A DNA stretch of 64,000 nt, from assembly GCA_019695185.1 (NCBI GenBank), contig JAIBAN010000007.1, positions 81,258 to 145,257 on the forward strand, in the 5' to 3' direction. A program made the translations under genes and the position numbers. Under the pieces are notes generated by a model. The model ran no database searches. It worked only from the letters and a program-made list of their open reading frames with translations, and was not told the DNA's origin. Of this stretch, positions 17,328 to 26,400 are shown in pieces (the first letter of the stretch is position 1; each line of letters opens with the position of its first letter). This DNA is from Blastocatellia bacterium (GTDB lineage Bacteria > Acidobacteriota > Blastocatellia > Chloracidobacteriales > Chloracidobacteriaceae).

Positions 17328-18033
17328 ACTCAAACCTGTTTTATTCGTCATTCAAGGACGCCTGAAACCCGGCTCCGAATCGGTGTATGCCCAATATCTG
17401 GCAGGCATCCAGCCGCTCATGGCGGAATTTGGAGTTGAGGTTTTCGCGGTGGGTGAAGGATGTGAAAGCCGATTTGCCACTGCCGTCTGGCCGGTCAATG
17501 GAATGCTCCGCTTTCCCAGCCTGGAACGGGCTGAGGCGTTTTTGGCGGACCCGCGCTATCTGGAATGCAAAACCAGTTACCGGGACGTAGCCTATGAAGT
17601 GCTGAACCTCTCGTTTTTCACGCCGCGACCACCGAAAACCAGCCTTCCCCAACCACGTGAGGTGGCCCAACAGGCATTTGACCATTTCAAACAGGGATTG
17701 GCCACCGGTACGTGGAACAGCTTTTTTGCCATGCTCACAGACGATTTCACCTTTTGGTTTCCAATCGGGAAATATCAGGGGCTGAACATCGGGAAAGAAC
17801 GGGCCATCGAGTTTTTCACCTATGTTTCACAAACAGTTTACCCCAAGGGCCTGTTTGCCCAACTTGACCGGGTGACGGGTAGCGGTTCGACCGTGATTTT
17901 TGAATTTCGGGACGAAGGGCTGCTCTTTGGAACCGAGCCATACCAAAACCGGGTGGCGGTGGCATTTGAAGTCCGGGGCGAACAAATTTGCGCCTATCGT
18001 GAATATTTTGGGAGCGACGGAAAATCGAACTGA
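17320..18033 (+). CDS. DUF1330-SnoaL two-domain protein
   Basis: 237 residues. Residues 1 to about 95 resemble DUF1330 (a dimeric ferredoxin-like fold: PVLFVIQGRLKPGSE, then the FPSLERAEAFLADPRYLECK block). Residues 110 to 235 form a SnoaL/NTF2-like domain (AMLTDDFTFWFPIGKYQGLNIGKERAIEFF; GEQICAYREYF). The GGAAG site and the 8-base overlap with the DUF1838 gene indicate coupled expression. The fusion suggests that both folds meet the same small molecule. No catalytic residue can be named with certainty. It is cytoplasmic, with no signal peptide. Confidence 0.68.
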   Translation: MNELKPVLFVIQGRLKPGSESVYAQYLAGIQPLMAEFGVEVFAVGEGCESRFATAVWPVNGMLRFPSLERAEAFLADPRYLECKTSYRDVAYEVLNLSFFTPRPPKTSLPQPREVAQQAFDHFKQGLATGTWNSFFAMLTDDFTFWFPIGKYQGLNIGKERAIEFFTYVSQTVYPKGLFAQLDRVTGSGSTVIFEFRDEGLLFGTEPYQNRVAVAFEVRGEQICAYREYFGSDGKSN

Positions 18034-18042
18034 AAGAAATTT

Positions 18043-19131
18043 ATGAAACAACGACTGTGGGTGGTCTTTCTTGGCTTTTTCGGTTTGATGCTGGCAACCG
18101 GTTTGTTTCACGCAGAGGCTCAGGAAACGCCTGCCATCGGCGGGGTGTATGAAATGGTCATCGGCACCAGCGACCTGCTTGCGGCAGTGCAATATTGGGA
18201 GCAGTTCGGGTATCGCATGGGCAAACAGGGTGAGTTGTCAGCCGAAGACGCCGCCAAACTCTATGGTGTCAACTCCAGAGTGCGTTCCATCCGGCTCTAT
18301 CATCAGCAGGCCGACCACGGGCTGATTCGCCTGATGGCCTGGGAGAAACCAATCGGGGCGGGCCTGGGCCTGAGCCACATGAAAGTGGTGGGCAACCGCT
18401 GGGGAGCAATGCTCACCGACGACGTGTATAACCTGCAAAACCACGCCGAAGACGCTCAGGCAGCCGGAATGCCCATCTATCTGGTACCGCCGCAGAAAGC
18501 GGTGATTTATCCGACTTCCAAAAAGAGCGTGCCGTTTCTGGAGGAATCCCCCTGTGTCCGCGAGATGGCCATGATTCAGCCGCTGGCCCGACAGGTCATG
18601 TTCCAGCGGTTTGAATACAGTTTGCCACTCTATGGCAAGGTGAACGAATCCTCCCATTTTCGTTCCAGTCAAATCACGCATTTCGGCATGGTGGTGCAAT
18701 GCGACAAGGAAGCACTCAATTTTTACGACCAGGTACTGGGATTGCTGCGCGTCCGGGATGACAACGAAAGCACCTACGAGAGTCTTTCGGCCCGGAATGT
18801 GTTTGAACTGCAACCAGGTGAACGCTACGTGACAACCGATTTTGACGACCCGCGTTCCTCCAAAACCGATATGCAAAAGGCCCGTTCGGGCCGGTTGAAA
18901 ATCGTCCGGTTTCCGCCCGATGTCCGCCTGCCGAACAAACTGCCTGATTCACGGCCCGGCGTGCTGGGGCCGTCACTTTACACCTATCGGGTGCGCGGGA
19001 TTGAACAGTTCCAGACCAAAGTCAAAGCCAGTGCTGCAAAAGATGTCACCAATGTGTTCACCAATGAATTTGGCGAAAAGAGTTTTTCATTTGTCGCACC
19101 GGACGGATATTCCTGGACCCTGCTCGAATAG
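18043..19131 (+). CDS. Exported VOC (glyoxalase-fold) protein
   Basis: 362 residues. An N-terminal signal peptide ends near residue 27 (AEAQETPA). Two VOC-type beta-alpha-beta halves follow, starting at GGVYEMVIGTSDLLAAVQYWEQFGY and ITHFGMVVQCDKEALNFYDQVLGL; the C-terminal half ends with SFSFVAPDGYSWTLLE. VOC proteins are metal-dependent lyases, isomerases or dioxygenases, or binding proteins. Export is unusual for the family, and together with the exported DUF1838 protein two genes upstream it hints at a periplasmic stage of the pathway. It begins nine bases after the DUF1330-SnoaL gene. The reaction is unknown. Confidence 0.75.
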   Translation: MKQRLWVVFLGFFGLMLATGLFHAEAQETPAIGGVYEMVIGTSDLLAAVQYWEQFGYRMGKQGELSAEDAAKLYGVNSRVRSIRLYHQQADHGLIRLMAWEKPIGAGLGLSHMKVVGNRWGAMLTDDVYNLQNHAEDAQAAGMPIYLVPPQKAVIYPTSKKSVPFLEESPCVREMAMIQPLARQVMFQRFEYSLPLYGKVNESSHFRSSQITHFGMVVQCDKEALNFYDQVLGLLRVRDDNESTYESLSARNVFELQPGERYVTTDFDDPRSSKTDMQKARSGRLKIVRFPPDVRLPNKLPDSRPGVLGPSLYTYRVRGIEQFQTKVKASAAKDVTNVFTNEFGEKSFSFVAPDGYSWTLLE

Positions 19132-19150
19132 ATTTTTGTCTTTTTTGTTT

Positions 19151-19219
19151 TAACCGCGAAACACGCGAAAATTTTTCAAATCCCTTTTTTTGGTGTTTTT
19201 CGCGTCTTTCGCGGTTTCA
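19151..19219 (+). repeat. Intercistronic inverted repeat (CGCGAAA type)
   Basis: Arms AACCGCGAAACACGCGAAAA and TTTTCGCGTCTTTCGCGGTT with a T-rich loop. It lies about 20 bases after the VOC gene stop and ends nine bases before the ATG of the nitrilase-fold gene, again leaving no obvious ribosome-binding site. Confidence 0.87.
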
Positions 19220-19227
19220 AAAAAAAT

Positions 19228-20274
19228 ATGGATTCCTTCACCAATCTCACCGCTTACCGGGCGCTGGCTCTGCAAGCGCACTGTGTGGCCGTCAACCGGG
19301 CCGCCCACCGGGCCGAAGCCTTTGCCGTCATCCACCAGACGATTGAACGACTGGCCCGGCAAATTGCGGCCTCGCTGGCTTTCATCGGAAGCGATGTCCG
19401 GCTGGTCGTGCTGCCGGAGTATTTTTTGACCGGCTTTCCCCTGGGCGAAACCATTCCCGCTTGGATGACCAAAGCCTGCCTTGACATGAACGGCCCCGAA
19501 TATGAAGCGCTGGGGCGGATTGCCCAGGACAACCGGATTTTCCTGGCTGGCAATGCCTATGAAACCGACCCCCATTTTCCGGCGCTCTATTTCCAGACTT
19601 CCTTTATTTTGAGTCCGGCAGGAGACATGGTGTTACGCTATCGGCGCTTGAATTCAATGTTTGCGCCAACGCCGCACGATGTCTGGAACCGCTATCTGGA
19701 CCGCTACGGGTGGGAAGGCGTCTTTCCGGTTGCCCAAACCGAAATCGGCAATCTGGCGGCGATTGCTTCGGAAGAAATCCTGTTTCCCGAAATTGCCCGG
19801 TGTCTGGCCATGCGGGGCGCGGAAATCTTTGTTCACTCAACTTCCGATATTGCCGGAGACGAGCGGTCCGCCAAGGAAGTCACCAAAATTGCCCGTGCCG
19901 TGGAAAATCTGGCCTTTGTGGTTTCGGCCAATTCGGCGGGTATCAGCGGCACGGACATTCCGGTATCCTCGACGGACGGAGGCTCCAAAATCATTGATTA
20001 TCGTGGTTTGGTGTTAAGTGAAGCCGGTCAAGGCGAATCTCTGGTGGCTTTTGCCGAAATTGACCTGGCGGCGCTGCGCCGTTACCGGCAGCGTCCCGGC
20101 ATGGCCAATCTGCTTTCCCGGCAACGGTTTGAACTGTACGCCGAGAGCTACGGAGCTTTCAGTTTCTATCCCCCCAATTCGATGGAGGCAGGCACCACCA
20201 ACCGTTCCCATTTCCGCAACATACAACAACAAGTCATTGAGAAACTGACAACTTCCGGAGTTTTCAAAATATGA
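19228..20274 (+). CDS. Nitrilase-fold protein lacking catalytic Cys and Lys
   Basis: 348 residues of the carbon-nitrogen hydrolase (nitrilase) superfamily. The first catalytic residue is present: Glu64 in VLPEYFLTGF. The Lys position reads Arg140 (LRYRRLN where active enzymes have YRK) and the Cys position reads Ser181 (IASEEILFPE where active enzymes have a Cys before the two-residue step to the FPE turn). With two of three triad residues changed, amide or nitrile hydrolysis by the usual thioester route is not expected. The rest of the fold is well kept, so it may be a regulatory or binding subunit, or use Ser. It overlaps the aldehyde dehydrogenase by four bases (ATGA), so the pair is coupled. 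Confidence 0.8.
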   Translation: MDSFTNLTAYRALALQAHCVAVNRAAHRAEAFAVIHQTIERLARQIAASLAFIGSDVRLVVLPEYFLTGFPLGETIPAWMTKACLDMNGPEYEALGRIAQDNRIFLAGNAYETDPHFPALYFQTSFILSPAGDMVLRYRRLNSMFAPTPHDVWNRYLDRYGWEGVFPVAQTEIGNLAAIASEEILFPEIARCLAMRGAEIFVHSTSDIAGDERSAKEVTKIARAVENLAFVVSANSAGISGTDIPVSSTDGGSKIIDYRGLVLSEAGQGESLVAFAEIDLAALRRYRQRPGMANLLSRQRFELYAESYGAFSFYPPNSMEAGTTNRSHFRNIQQQVIEKLTTSGVFKI

Positions 20275-21689
20275 ATCAAGTACGGGTCCGCAATCCGCGC
20301 ACGGGCGAGCTTGACTATTTTTTTGGTCCGCCGTTGCCCAATGAGCTTCGGCAATTGGCAAAACAGGCACGCCAAGCCCAAACTTCCTGGGAACAGGCCG
20401 GGCTGGCCCACCGGATTGAGGTGCTGCAAGCGTGGAAACAGGTTCTCATTGAACAGGAAGCCCCCATTGTGGTGGCACTCACCACTGACACCGGCAGATT
20501 GATTGAATCCCAACTGGAATTTCAGGCAGTCCTTCAGACGATTGACCGCTGGTGCCGCCAGGCTCCGGAAATTCTGGTTGAATCAGGCATTCAGCCAGCC
20601 TCGATTCCGTTTCTGGCGTTCCAAAAAATGCCGCGCTGTTATCCGCTGGCAGGCATTATCAGCCCTTGGAACTTTCCCTTGTTGCTGGCTTTGATTGATG
20701 CGATACCGGCCTTGCTGGCCGGTTGCGCCACGCTCATCAAACCGAGCGAAATCACTCCGCGCTTTTTGATTCCGCTGACCCAGACCATTGCGGCAGTGCC
20801 GGAACTGGCGCAGGTGCTCCAACTGGTCGCCGGAACCGGTGAAACCGGAGCCGAACTGGTTGGCCTGGTTGACTTGGTTTGTTTCACCGGCAGTGTGGTA
20901 ACCGGGCGCAAGGTTGGCGAAGCTGCCGCCCGCCATTTCATTCCGGCCTTTCTGGAACTGGGCGGTAAAGACCCGGCGCTGGTGCTGGAAAGCGCCGATT
21001 TGGAGCTGGCTTCTTCGGCCATTGTCTGGGGTTCGGTGGTCAATGCGGGACAATCCTGCCTCTCCATCGAACGGGTCTATGTGCAGGAATCCGTTTTGAC
21101 GGAATTCACGCACAAAGTCGTGACCAAAGCCAGGCAACTAACCCTGGCGTATCCGCTGCCTGACGACGGTGAAATCGGGCCGCTGATTTTCGAAAAACAG
21201 GCGGATGTGATTGAAGAACACCTCCAGGATGCCCGTGCCAAGGGAGCGACCATTCATTGCGGCGGAACCATCGAGCAGCACGGCGGCGGGTACTGGTGTC
21301 GGCCTACGGTGCTCACCGGGGTCAATCACTCGATGAAAATCATGACCGAAGAAACCTTCGGCCCCATCATCCCGCTCATGCCGTTTCGCACCTTGGAGGA
21401 AGGCATCGCACTCGCCAATGACAGCCAATACGGGTTGAGCGGCGCGGTTTTCGGTTCACAGCCGGAGGCACTGGAAATTGCCCGGCAATTGGAGGTCGGG
21501 GCTGTCAGCATCAACGATGCCGCGCTGACGGCCATGCTGCACGAAGGCGAAAAACAAGCCTTCAAACTTTCCGGACTCGGCGGCCCCCGCATGGGAGCAG
21601 CTTCCCTGCTGCGATTCCTGCGGCAAAAAGTCGCGCTCATCAAAACCAACCGCGAGCCGGATCCCTGGTGGTTCAAACATACAAACTGA
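20271..21689 (+). CDS. Aldehyde dehydrogenase family protein
   Basis: 472 residues of the NAD(P)-dependent aldehyde dehydrogenase family, cytoplasmic, oxidising an aldehyde to an acid. SPWNFPL holds the oxyanion Asn134, FTGS (205-208) is the cofactor loop, Glu229 in LELGGKDP is the general base, Cys263 in NAGQSC is the nucleophile, and EETFGPIIP completes the pattern, so it should be active. GGAG lies eight bases upstream of the ATG, inside the end of the nitrilase-fold gene. It probably oxidises a semialdehyde formed in the island's pathway. A hairpin follows five bases after the stop. Confidence 0.9.
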   Translation: MNQVRVRNPRTGELDYFFGPPLPNELRQLAKQARQAQTSWEQAGLAHRIEVLQAWKQVLIEQEAPIVVALTTDTGRLIESQLEFQAVLQTIDRWCRQAPEILVESGIQPASIPFLAFQKMPRCYPLAGIISPWNFPLLLALIDAIPALLAGCATLIKPSEITPRFLIPLTQTIAAVPELAQVLQLVAGTGETGAELVGLVDLVCFTGSVVTGRKVGEAAARHFIPAFLELGGKDPALVLESADLELASSAIVWGSVVNAGQSCLSIERVYVQESVLTEFTHKVVTKARQLTLAYPLPDDGEIGPLIFEKQADVIEEHLQDARAKGATIHCGGTIEQHGGGYWCRPTVLTGVNHSMKIMTEETFGPIIPLMPFRTLEEGIALANDSQYGLSGAVFGSQPEALEIARQLEVGAVSINDAALTAMLHEGEKQAFKLSGLGGPRMGAASLLRFLRQKVALIKTNREPDPWWFKHTN

Positions 21690-21693
21690 GCCC

Positions 21694-21716
21694 GGATGGC
21701 AGCTATTATGCCGTCC
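21694..21716 (+). terminator. Probable terminator after the aldehyde dehydrogenase gene
   Basis: GGATGGCA and TGCCGTCC pair (one G-T wobble) around a 7-base loop, five bases after the stop. The T-run comes somewhat later (near 21741), so efficiency is uncertain. Confidence 0.5.
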
Positions 21717-21732
21717 GCTCTGGGCGGAATGC

Positions 21733-21761
21733 TTGCGCTCTTTTTATTGTCCTATTAGTAT
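21733..21761 (+). promoter_or_regulatory. Possible promoter for the small hypothetical and cupin genes
   Basis: TTGCGC, a 17-base spacer and TAGTAT, after the hairpin at 21694. The -35 box is poor; the -10 box is the same as in the tRNA-Leu promoter at 48786. Confidence 0.3.
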
Positions 21762-21843
21762 AACAATCAATATTTCCTGATTTGTACAAACCATCCTCAC
21801 ATCTGTTCCAACACGAAACAATCCATTCAGGAGGCCAGGCACC

Positions 21844-22191
21844 ATGTCCGACTCTTCCTCCCAGGAACCGAAATATCGTTACAACCCGCTCCGCGATTGT
21901 TGGGAACCGGCGGAGACAGTACCGGAAAAAGCGGAGTTGACCTCCTCGCTCACGGCTGAGGAACAACAACAGGTCGCGGAATGGAAAGCCCAGGAAACCG
22001 CCGAGCAGGAAGAGCGGTTTCAAAAAATTCTGGCTGCCATGGAAGCGCTCACCGAGCAGCGCGACCAATGGGCCGAAGATTTTCTGGACCGGATCACGTG
22101 GCGCGGATATTCCGTCCATAACGGTATTCGGCGGAAAATCAAAAAAGAAGACCTTCCGAAAAAACGCAGACCGATTCGGCCAGTCTGGTAA
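21844..22191 (+). CDS. Small charged hypothetical protein
   Basis: 115 residues that I do not recognise. It is hydrophilic, with a strongly acidic, Gln- and Glu-rich helical middle (residues 38-80, likely coiled coil) and a basic C-terminus (IRRKIKKEDLPKKRRPIRPVW). The N-terminal YRYNPLRDCWEPAE block looks conserved-motif-like. A GGAGG site precedes the ATG, and the gene is followed by the cupin gene 48 bases later on the same strand, so the two may form a unit. There is no signal peptide or membrane segment. Confidence 0.65.
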   Translation: MSDSSSQEPKYRYNPLRDCWEPAETVPEKAELTSSLTAEEQQQVAEWKAQETAEQEERFQKILAAMEALTEQRDQWAEDFLDRITWRGYSVHNGIRRKIKKEDLPKKRRPIRPVW

Positions 22192-22239
22192 GAAACCGAA
22201 ACCCCATTTGCAAACCCATCAACCGGGAAAGGATTTCAC

Positions 22240-23175
22240 ATGGCGCGACGACATATTGAACCGTTCGTTGACCGGGACGTGTCTTTCAAAAAATTCAACC
22301 TGCCCCGTTTTCCCTCCGGAATGCAGTACAAGATGCTGAGTTTCGACTACGACACCGGAGCGTGCAGCATGACGGTCCAGTTTGACAGCGGGTACACCCG
22401 ACCGCCGGGCCTGAGTCTTTCCGAATGGGAACTGTTTATTATGGACGGGTCCATCCAAATCGGAGAGAAACTGTACCGCAAAGGGCAATACTGGTCGGTG
22501 CCGCCGGGCGTGGCCATGCCGGCGATGTATTCCAAGGAAGGCGCACAAGCCTTGTGCTTTTACAATCATGGTGAGCCGAGTTTTGAGGAATCCGACGAAT
22601 CGGCGGACAAACCAGCCGAGGCTCGACTGGTCCAGGTCAATGCCTATGACGATATGCCCTGGGGCGGCACGGTTTTGTATCCGGCCACGGAACCCGGCTG
22701 TCTGGTCAAGATTCTGCGCTATGACGAACATACCGGGGCCATGTCGTTTCTCTACACGATGGCTCCGGGATTCTGGCAGGACAATATTTCCTATCACGAC
22801 TGCGCCGAAGAGGGGTATCACATTTACGGCGATTCCTGGATGATGCAGTTTGGCGTGCTGCCCACGGGAGGCTATTTCTATCGCCAGCCCTGGATTAACC
22901 ACGGCCCTTTCTCATGCGACACCGGCTGTCTGGCCTTTGGCCGGACCGACAGCGTGCTCCACAATTATTTTCATTACGACCCTTACACGACGGTTGACGA
23001 AAACATCGAGCGGGCCGCGCAGCAGCTCCATCTGAAAAAACCGGAACTCTTCAAGTGGGTCCAGCAGCATTCCCACAACCACCACGACCTCAGCCATGAC
23101 CATGACCATGACCATCGGCACCATCACCACCATCATGAACACGGTCACGGCCATCACCATCACGAGCATTCTTGA
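22240..23175 (+). CDS. Bicupin (DUF4437-like) with His-rich tail
   Basis: 311 residues. Two cupin-like beta barrels are visible: the first from about residue 30 to 115 (SEWELFIMDGSIQIGEKLYRKGQYWSVPPG), the second from about 130 to 240 (CAEEGYHIYGDSWMMQFGVLPTGGYFYRQPW with likely metal-binding His/Glu). Residues 275-311 are a tail of almost only His with Asp and Glu, which should bind Ni, Zn, Co or Cu. Cupins in such clusters often serve as dioxygenases, isomerases or lyases with one metal per barrel. The tail could load or store the metal. ATG at 22240 follows GGAAAGGA. A terminator lies 25 bases after the stop. Confidence 0.7.
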   Translation: MARRHIEPFVDRDVSFKKFNLPRFPSGMQYKMLSFDYDTGACSMTVQFDSGYTRPPGLSLSEWELFIMDGSIQIGEKLYRKGQYWSVPPGVAMPAMYSKEGAQALCFYNHGEPSFEESDESADKPAEARLVQVNAYDDMPWGGTVLYPATEPGCLVKILRYDEHTGAMSFLYTMAPGFWQDNISYHDCAEEGYHIYGDSWMMQFGVLPTGGYFYRQPWINHGPFSCDTGCLAFGRTDSVLHNYFHYDPYTTVDENIERAAQQLHLKKPELFKWVQQHSHNHHDLSHDHDHDHRHHHHHHEHGHGHHHHEHS

Positions 23176-23199
23176 TAGGTGTAGGAATTGGTGAATGAC

Positions 23200-23239
23200 A
23201 CCCACGGGAGTGAAATTTTTCCGGCCCGGTGGGTCTTTT
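23200..23239 (+). terminator. Rho-independent terminator after the cupin gene
   Basis: ACCCACGGG and CCCGGTGGGT pair with one bulge, followed by CTTTT. It closes the catabolic island on the right. Confidence 0.65.
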
Positions 23240-23253
23240 GAGCTATCACTGAG

Positions 23254-23288
23254 ATGAAAACAGGACTGCGGACTCAGCCTGTTTTCAT
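23254..23288. repeat. Inverted repeat upstream of the large secreted protein
   Basis: ATGAAAACAGG and CCTGTTTTCAT form an 11-bp perfect stem around a loop that resembles a decayed family A unit (ACTGCGGACTCAG). It lies between the terminator and the leader of the zincin gene. Confidence 0.6.
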
Positions 23289-23405
23289 TGCTGGCGGCGC
23301 GCCGACGACAAATAGAGTCTGAGGTGAAAAAAGACCTGCCAAAACTTTTTTCTGGCATACAGGTTGCTCCTTTCAAAGTTCCAGCCCAGCGAAAGGAGAA
23401 TCTGT

Positions 23406-26400
23406 ATGTCCACGCATCGGGTGTCGTTCTTTTTATTCCATTTCTATCTGTTTTTGGGCCTGCTCCTGGCTTTGGGGTTGTTTTTCCTGTCCCAGCCCAA
23501 ACGAGTGGCGTCATTGCCGCAAAGCGAACCTTTTCAGGAAGTGATTCCGCTTCAGGAAGGTATCGCCCCCCACCTTCCCGGCCTGCCGGTTTCTCCATCC
23601 AGCCTGGAAACCCTGGTCCAGCCTTCCCCGCTAGCGGAACAAGAACTCAAAACCGACGACGGAACTGTGGAACGGGGAGCCGTCGGAGATGGATTGCTGG
23701 TGGTCAATCGCCTGACACCGAGCACGTATCCGGCCAAACTGCTGCGGATTCGCATTCGCTGGGATGCGTTCCAAACGCTGCCTTCCCCTCTTGGGGAACG
23801 GGTCCGGCTGGTGGTTTTTACGGACCCTGGTGGCTCAGGCCGGCCCCCTGCCAATCCGGCTTTTGCCGTGGATGAAATGGGGACCATTAGCCAAACAAGC
23901 ACCTTTCTTGACTTTACTGTCAGCGGCCCCACCATCTCCAGCGGGGATTTTTACGTGGGGTTCCAGGCTCCCAACCCTGCCCGTGGCGTGGTCTTTTCCG
24001 CCGATACCAACGGCCCGCAACAATACAGGGCGTTTTTCTCAAGTGACAACGGAACTGCCTTTCAAGGACCGTTGCAATTTTCCGACGCAACCCCGGCCAA
24101 CATTCTCATGCGGGCACTGGTTACGAACGACCCCGGCACAGGTGACACCGAAGAACTCAAAACCGATGACGGGACTTCCGACGGCAAAGGACTGCTGGAA
24201 AACAACCTGCTCGTGGTCAACCGCTTGACACCGGGGACCTATCCGGTGACGTTGACTGCCGTGCGGCTCTTTTTGGTCTCGTTCCAGGGGCAGCCCAGCC
24301 CGGTGGGAAGTTCGGTCCGGGTGGTGGCGTTTGTGGATCCAACCGGCAGTGGCAAACCTCCGGCCAATCCTGTCCTGGTAGTGAATCAACCCGCCGTCAT
24401 TCCCAAAATCGGCGAGTTTGTTGATGTACCGGTGAATTCCGTCACCGTCACAGCCGGTGATGTCTATGTAGGGTATCAGGCTGGAAATCCGCACAACGGC
24501 GTCGGGTTTGCCTGCGACACCAATGGACCGCCCCAAAATCGGGCATTTTTCTCCCGCGACGGAGGCGGAACGTTTAGCGGTCCGTTGCAATTCTCCGACG
24601 GAACCCAAGCCAATGTCATGGTGCGGGCAACGGTCAAACGGGGCGGCGGCAGTGGCGGCGATACCCAGGCCCCCACGGTTCGGGTGACCGCCCCCAACGG
24701 CGGTGAAACCTTCACGGCCAGCACGGCTACTGCGATTACCTGGACCGCCAGTGACAATCTTGGCGTGGTCCGGCAGGAACTGGCCCTTTCCCTCGACAGC
24801 GGAGGCAGTTTTCCCATCCCGCTGGTCACCGGACTGGATGGCAATACCCGACAATGGAACTGGACCGTTCCCAATTCCCCCACAACCACCGCCCGCCTCA
24901 AAGTGACCGCCCTGGATGCAGCCGGAAACAGCGGGTTTGATACCTCGGACCAGAATTTTTCGATTCACGCCAGCGCCCAGCCACCAACCATCCTGCTGTC
25001 TGCCTTGCAGGCAACGGTTTACGAAATGGGCGTGGCCCAGTTTGGCGTGATGCGCCGGGAAAATTCCGAAACGGAGGTCAAAGTTCATTACAGTGTCAGC
25101 GGTTCAGCCGTCAGCGGGGTGGATTTTGTCCCGTTGGCCGGAGTGTTGACGCTCCCGGCCAAAGCCACCAGCGGTTTGATTTCAGTGCTGGTGCTGGATA
25201 ACGCCAAAATTGACCCGGACCGAACCATTACCCTGACACTGACTCCGGACCCGGCCTATCAGATTGGCTCGCTCAACAGTGCCACCAGCACCATCAAAGA
25301 TACTGACAAACAAGGAAGTGGCACCATCCAGCCTGCCGAAGGCGGCAGCATTGCCACTGACGACGGGGCATCGGTCACACTTCCGCCAGAGTTTGGCACG
25401 GTTCCCGTCACTGTCAGCCTGACTCGCATCGGCAAAGCTCCGAAGAAAAAAGGAAGCACCGATGTGCGCACCATTTCGTGGACCTATCGGCTCGGACTGA
25501 CCTACAACGGGGTGTTTCCCGTGGCAAGTGACGTGATGGTCACAGTGCCGCTGGTGGAAAAAGTCTTTCCCACCGATTGGAACCATCTTGGGTTCGAAGG
25601 CAAATGCTACGACGAGAAAAACAAACAATGGGTCCAGGGAGGCAGTCAGCCGGTTGCCAGCCGGGAACGCCTGACCCTGACGTTTCTGCTTCCGATTGCA
25701 ACCCTGGTCAACCAGGGGGCGGCACGGGTTGAACGGTTTCTTCCAACCCAAACCTCCAGCACGGCCTATCAGGACTTCAAGGCAGATGGAATTGACCAAA
25801 ACAGCATGCTGCTCCATGCCGAACCGGGTTCCAATTTCGTGATTTCCTACTTTGACGTACAGCCGAAAACCCCTTACAGCGTCAAGTCTGACAAGGATTG
25901 GAACAGCGGCACCCGGTGCAACGGAACTCAGGGCCAAGCCGATACGAATTATGTCCGGGACCTCGACAGCACGCTCAATGCTTCCTACACCAAACTGCTC
26001 TCTCTGCCCCAGGCCCCTTTCAAACCGTTGTCACTGCCGCAACCGGTCTATGTCAAACCGGTTTCCGGCGGAGACGCCGGGGAAAGTCCGTTGGGCGGTC
26101 CGATGACCGTCTCAAACACCAAAATCGCGGGCTGTACCGATTTGAAAGAGGTGGCGGCCCACGAACTGGTCCATGTTTTTCAAGGACAGTTTTACTCCAC
26201 CTTTCAACAGATTACCTCCGGGCGACAAAACCGCTGGTTTATCGAGGCATCCGCCAATCACTATGCCGCGCTGGCCACCGGAATGGGCGACAGCCAGAAA
26301 CGAGACTTTTACAAAGACCGGGGAGGTAGCCTGGGAGACTATCTCAGCGAGCCGCTGACCTCCAGCAGTGAGGCCAGCATGTATGCAGTGGCGCATTTTC

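Noticed and set aside
23074..23175. His-rich coding tail as a simple-sequence artefact or non-coding repeat
   Set aside because: The frame stays open with mixed CAC/CAT and Asp/Glu/Gly codons to a proper stop and terminator, so it is part of the cupin protein.
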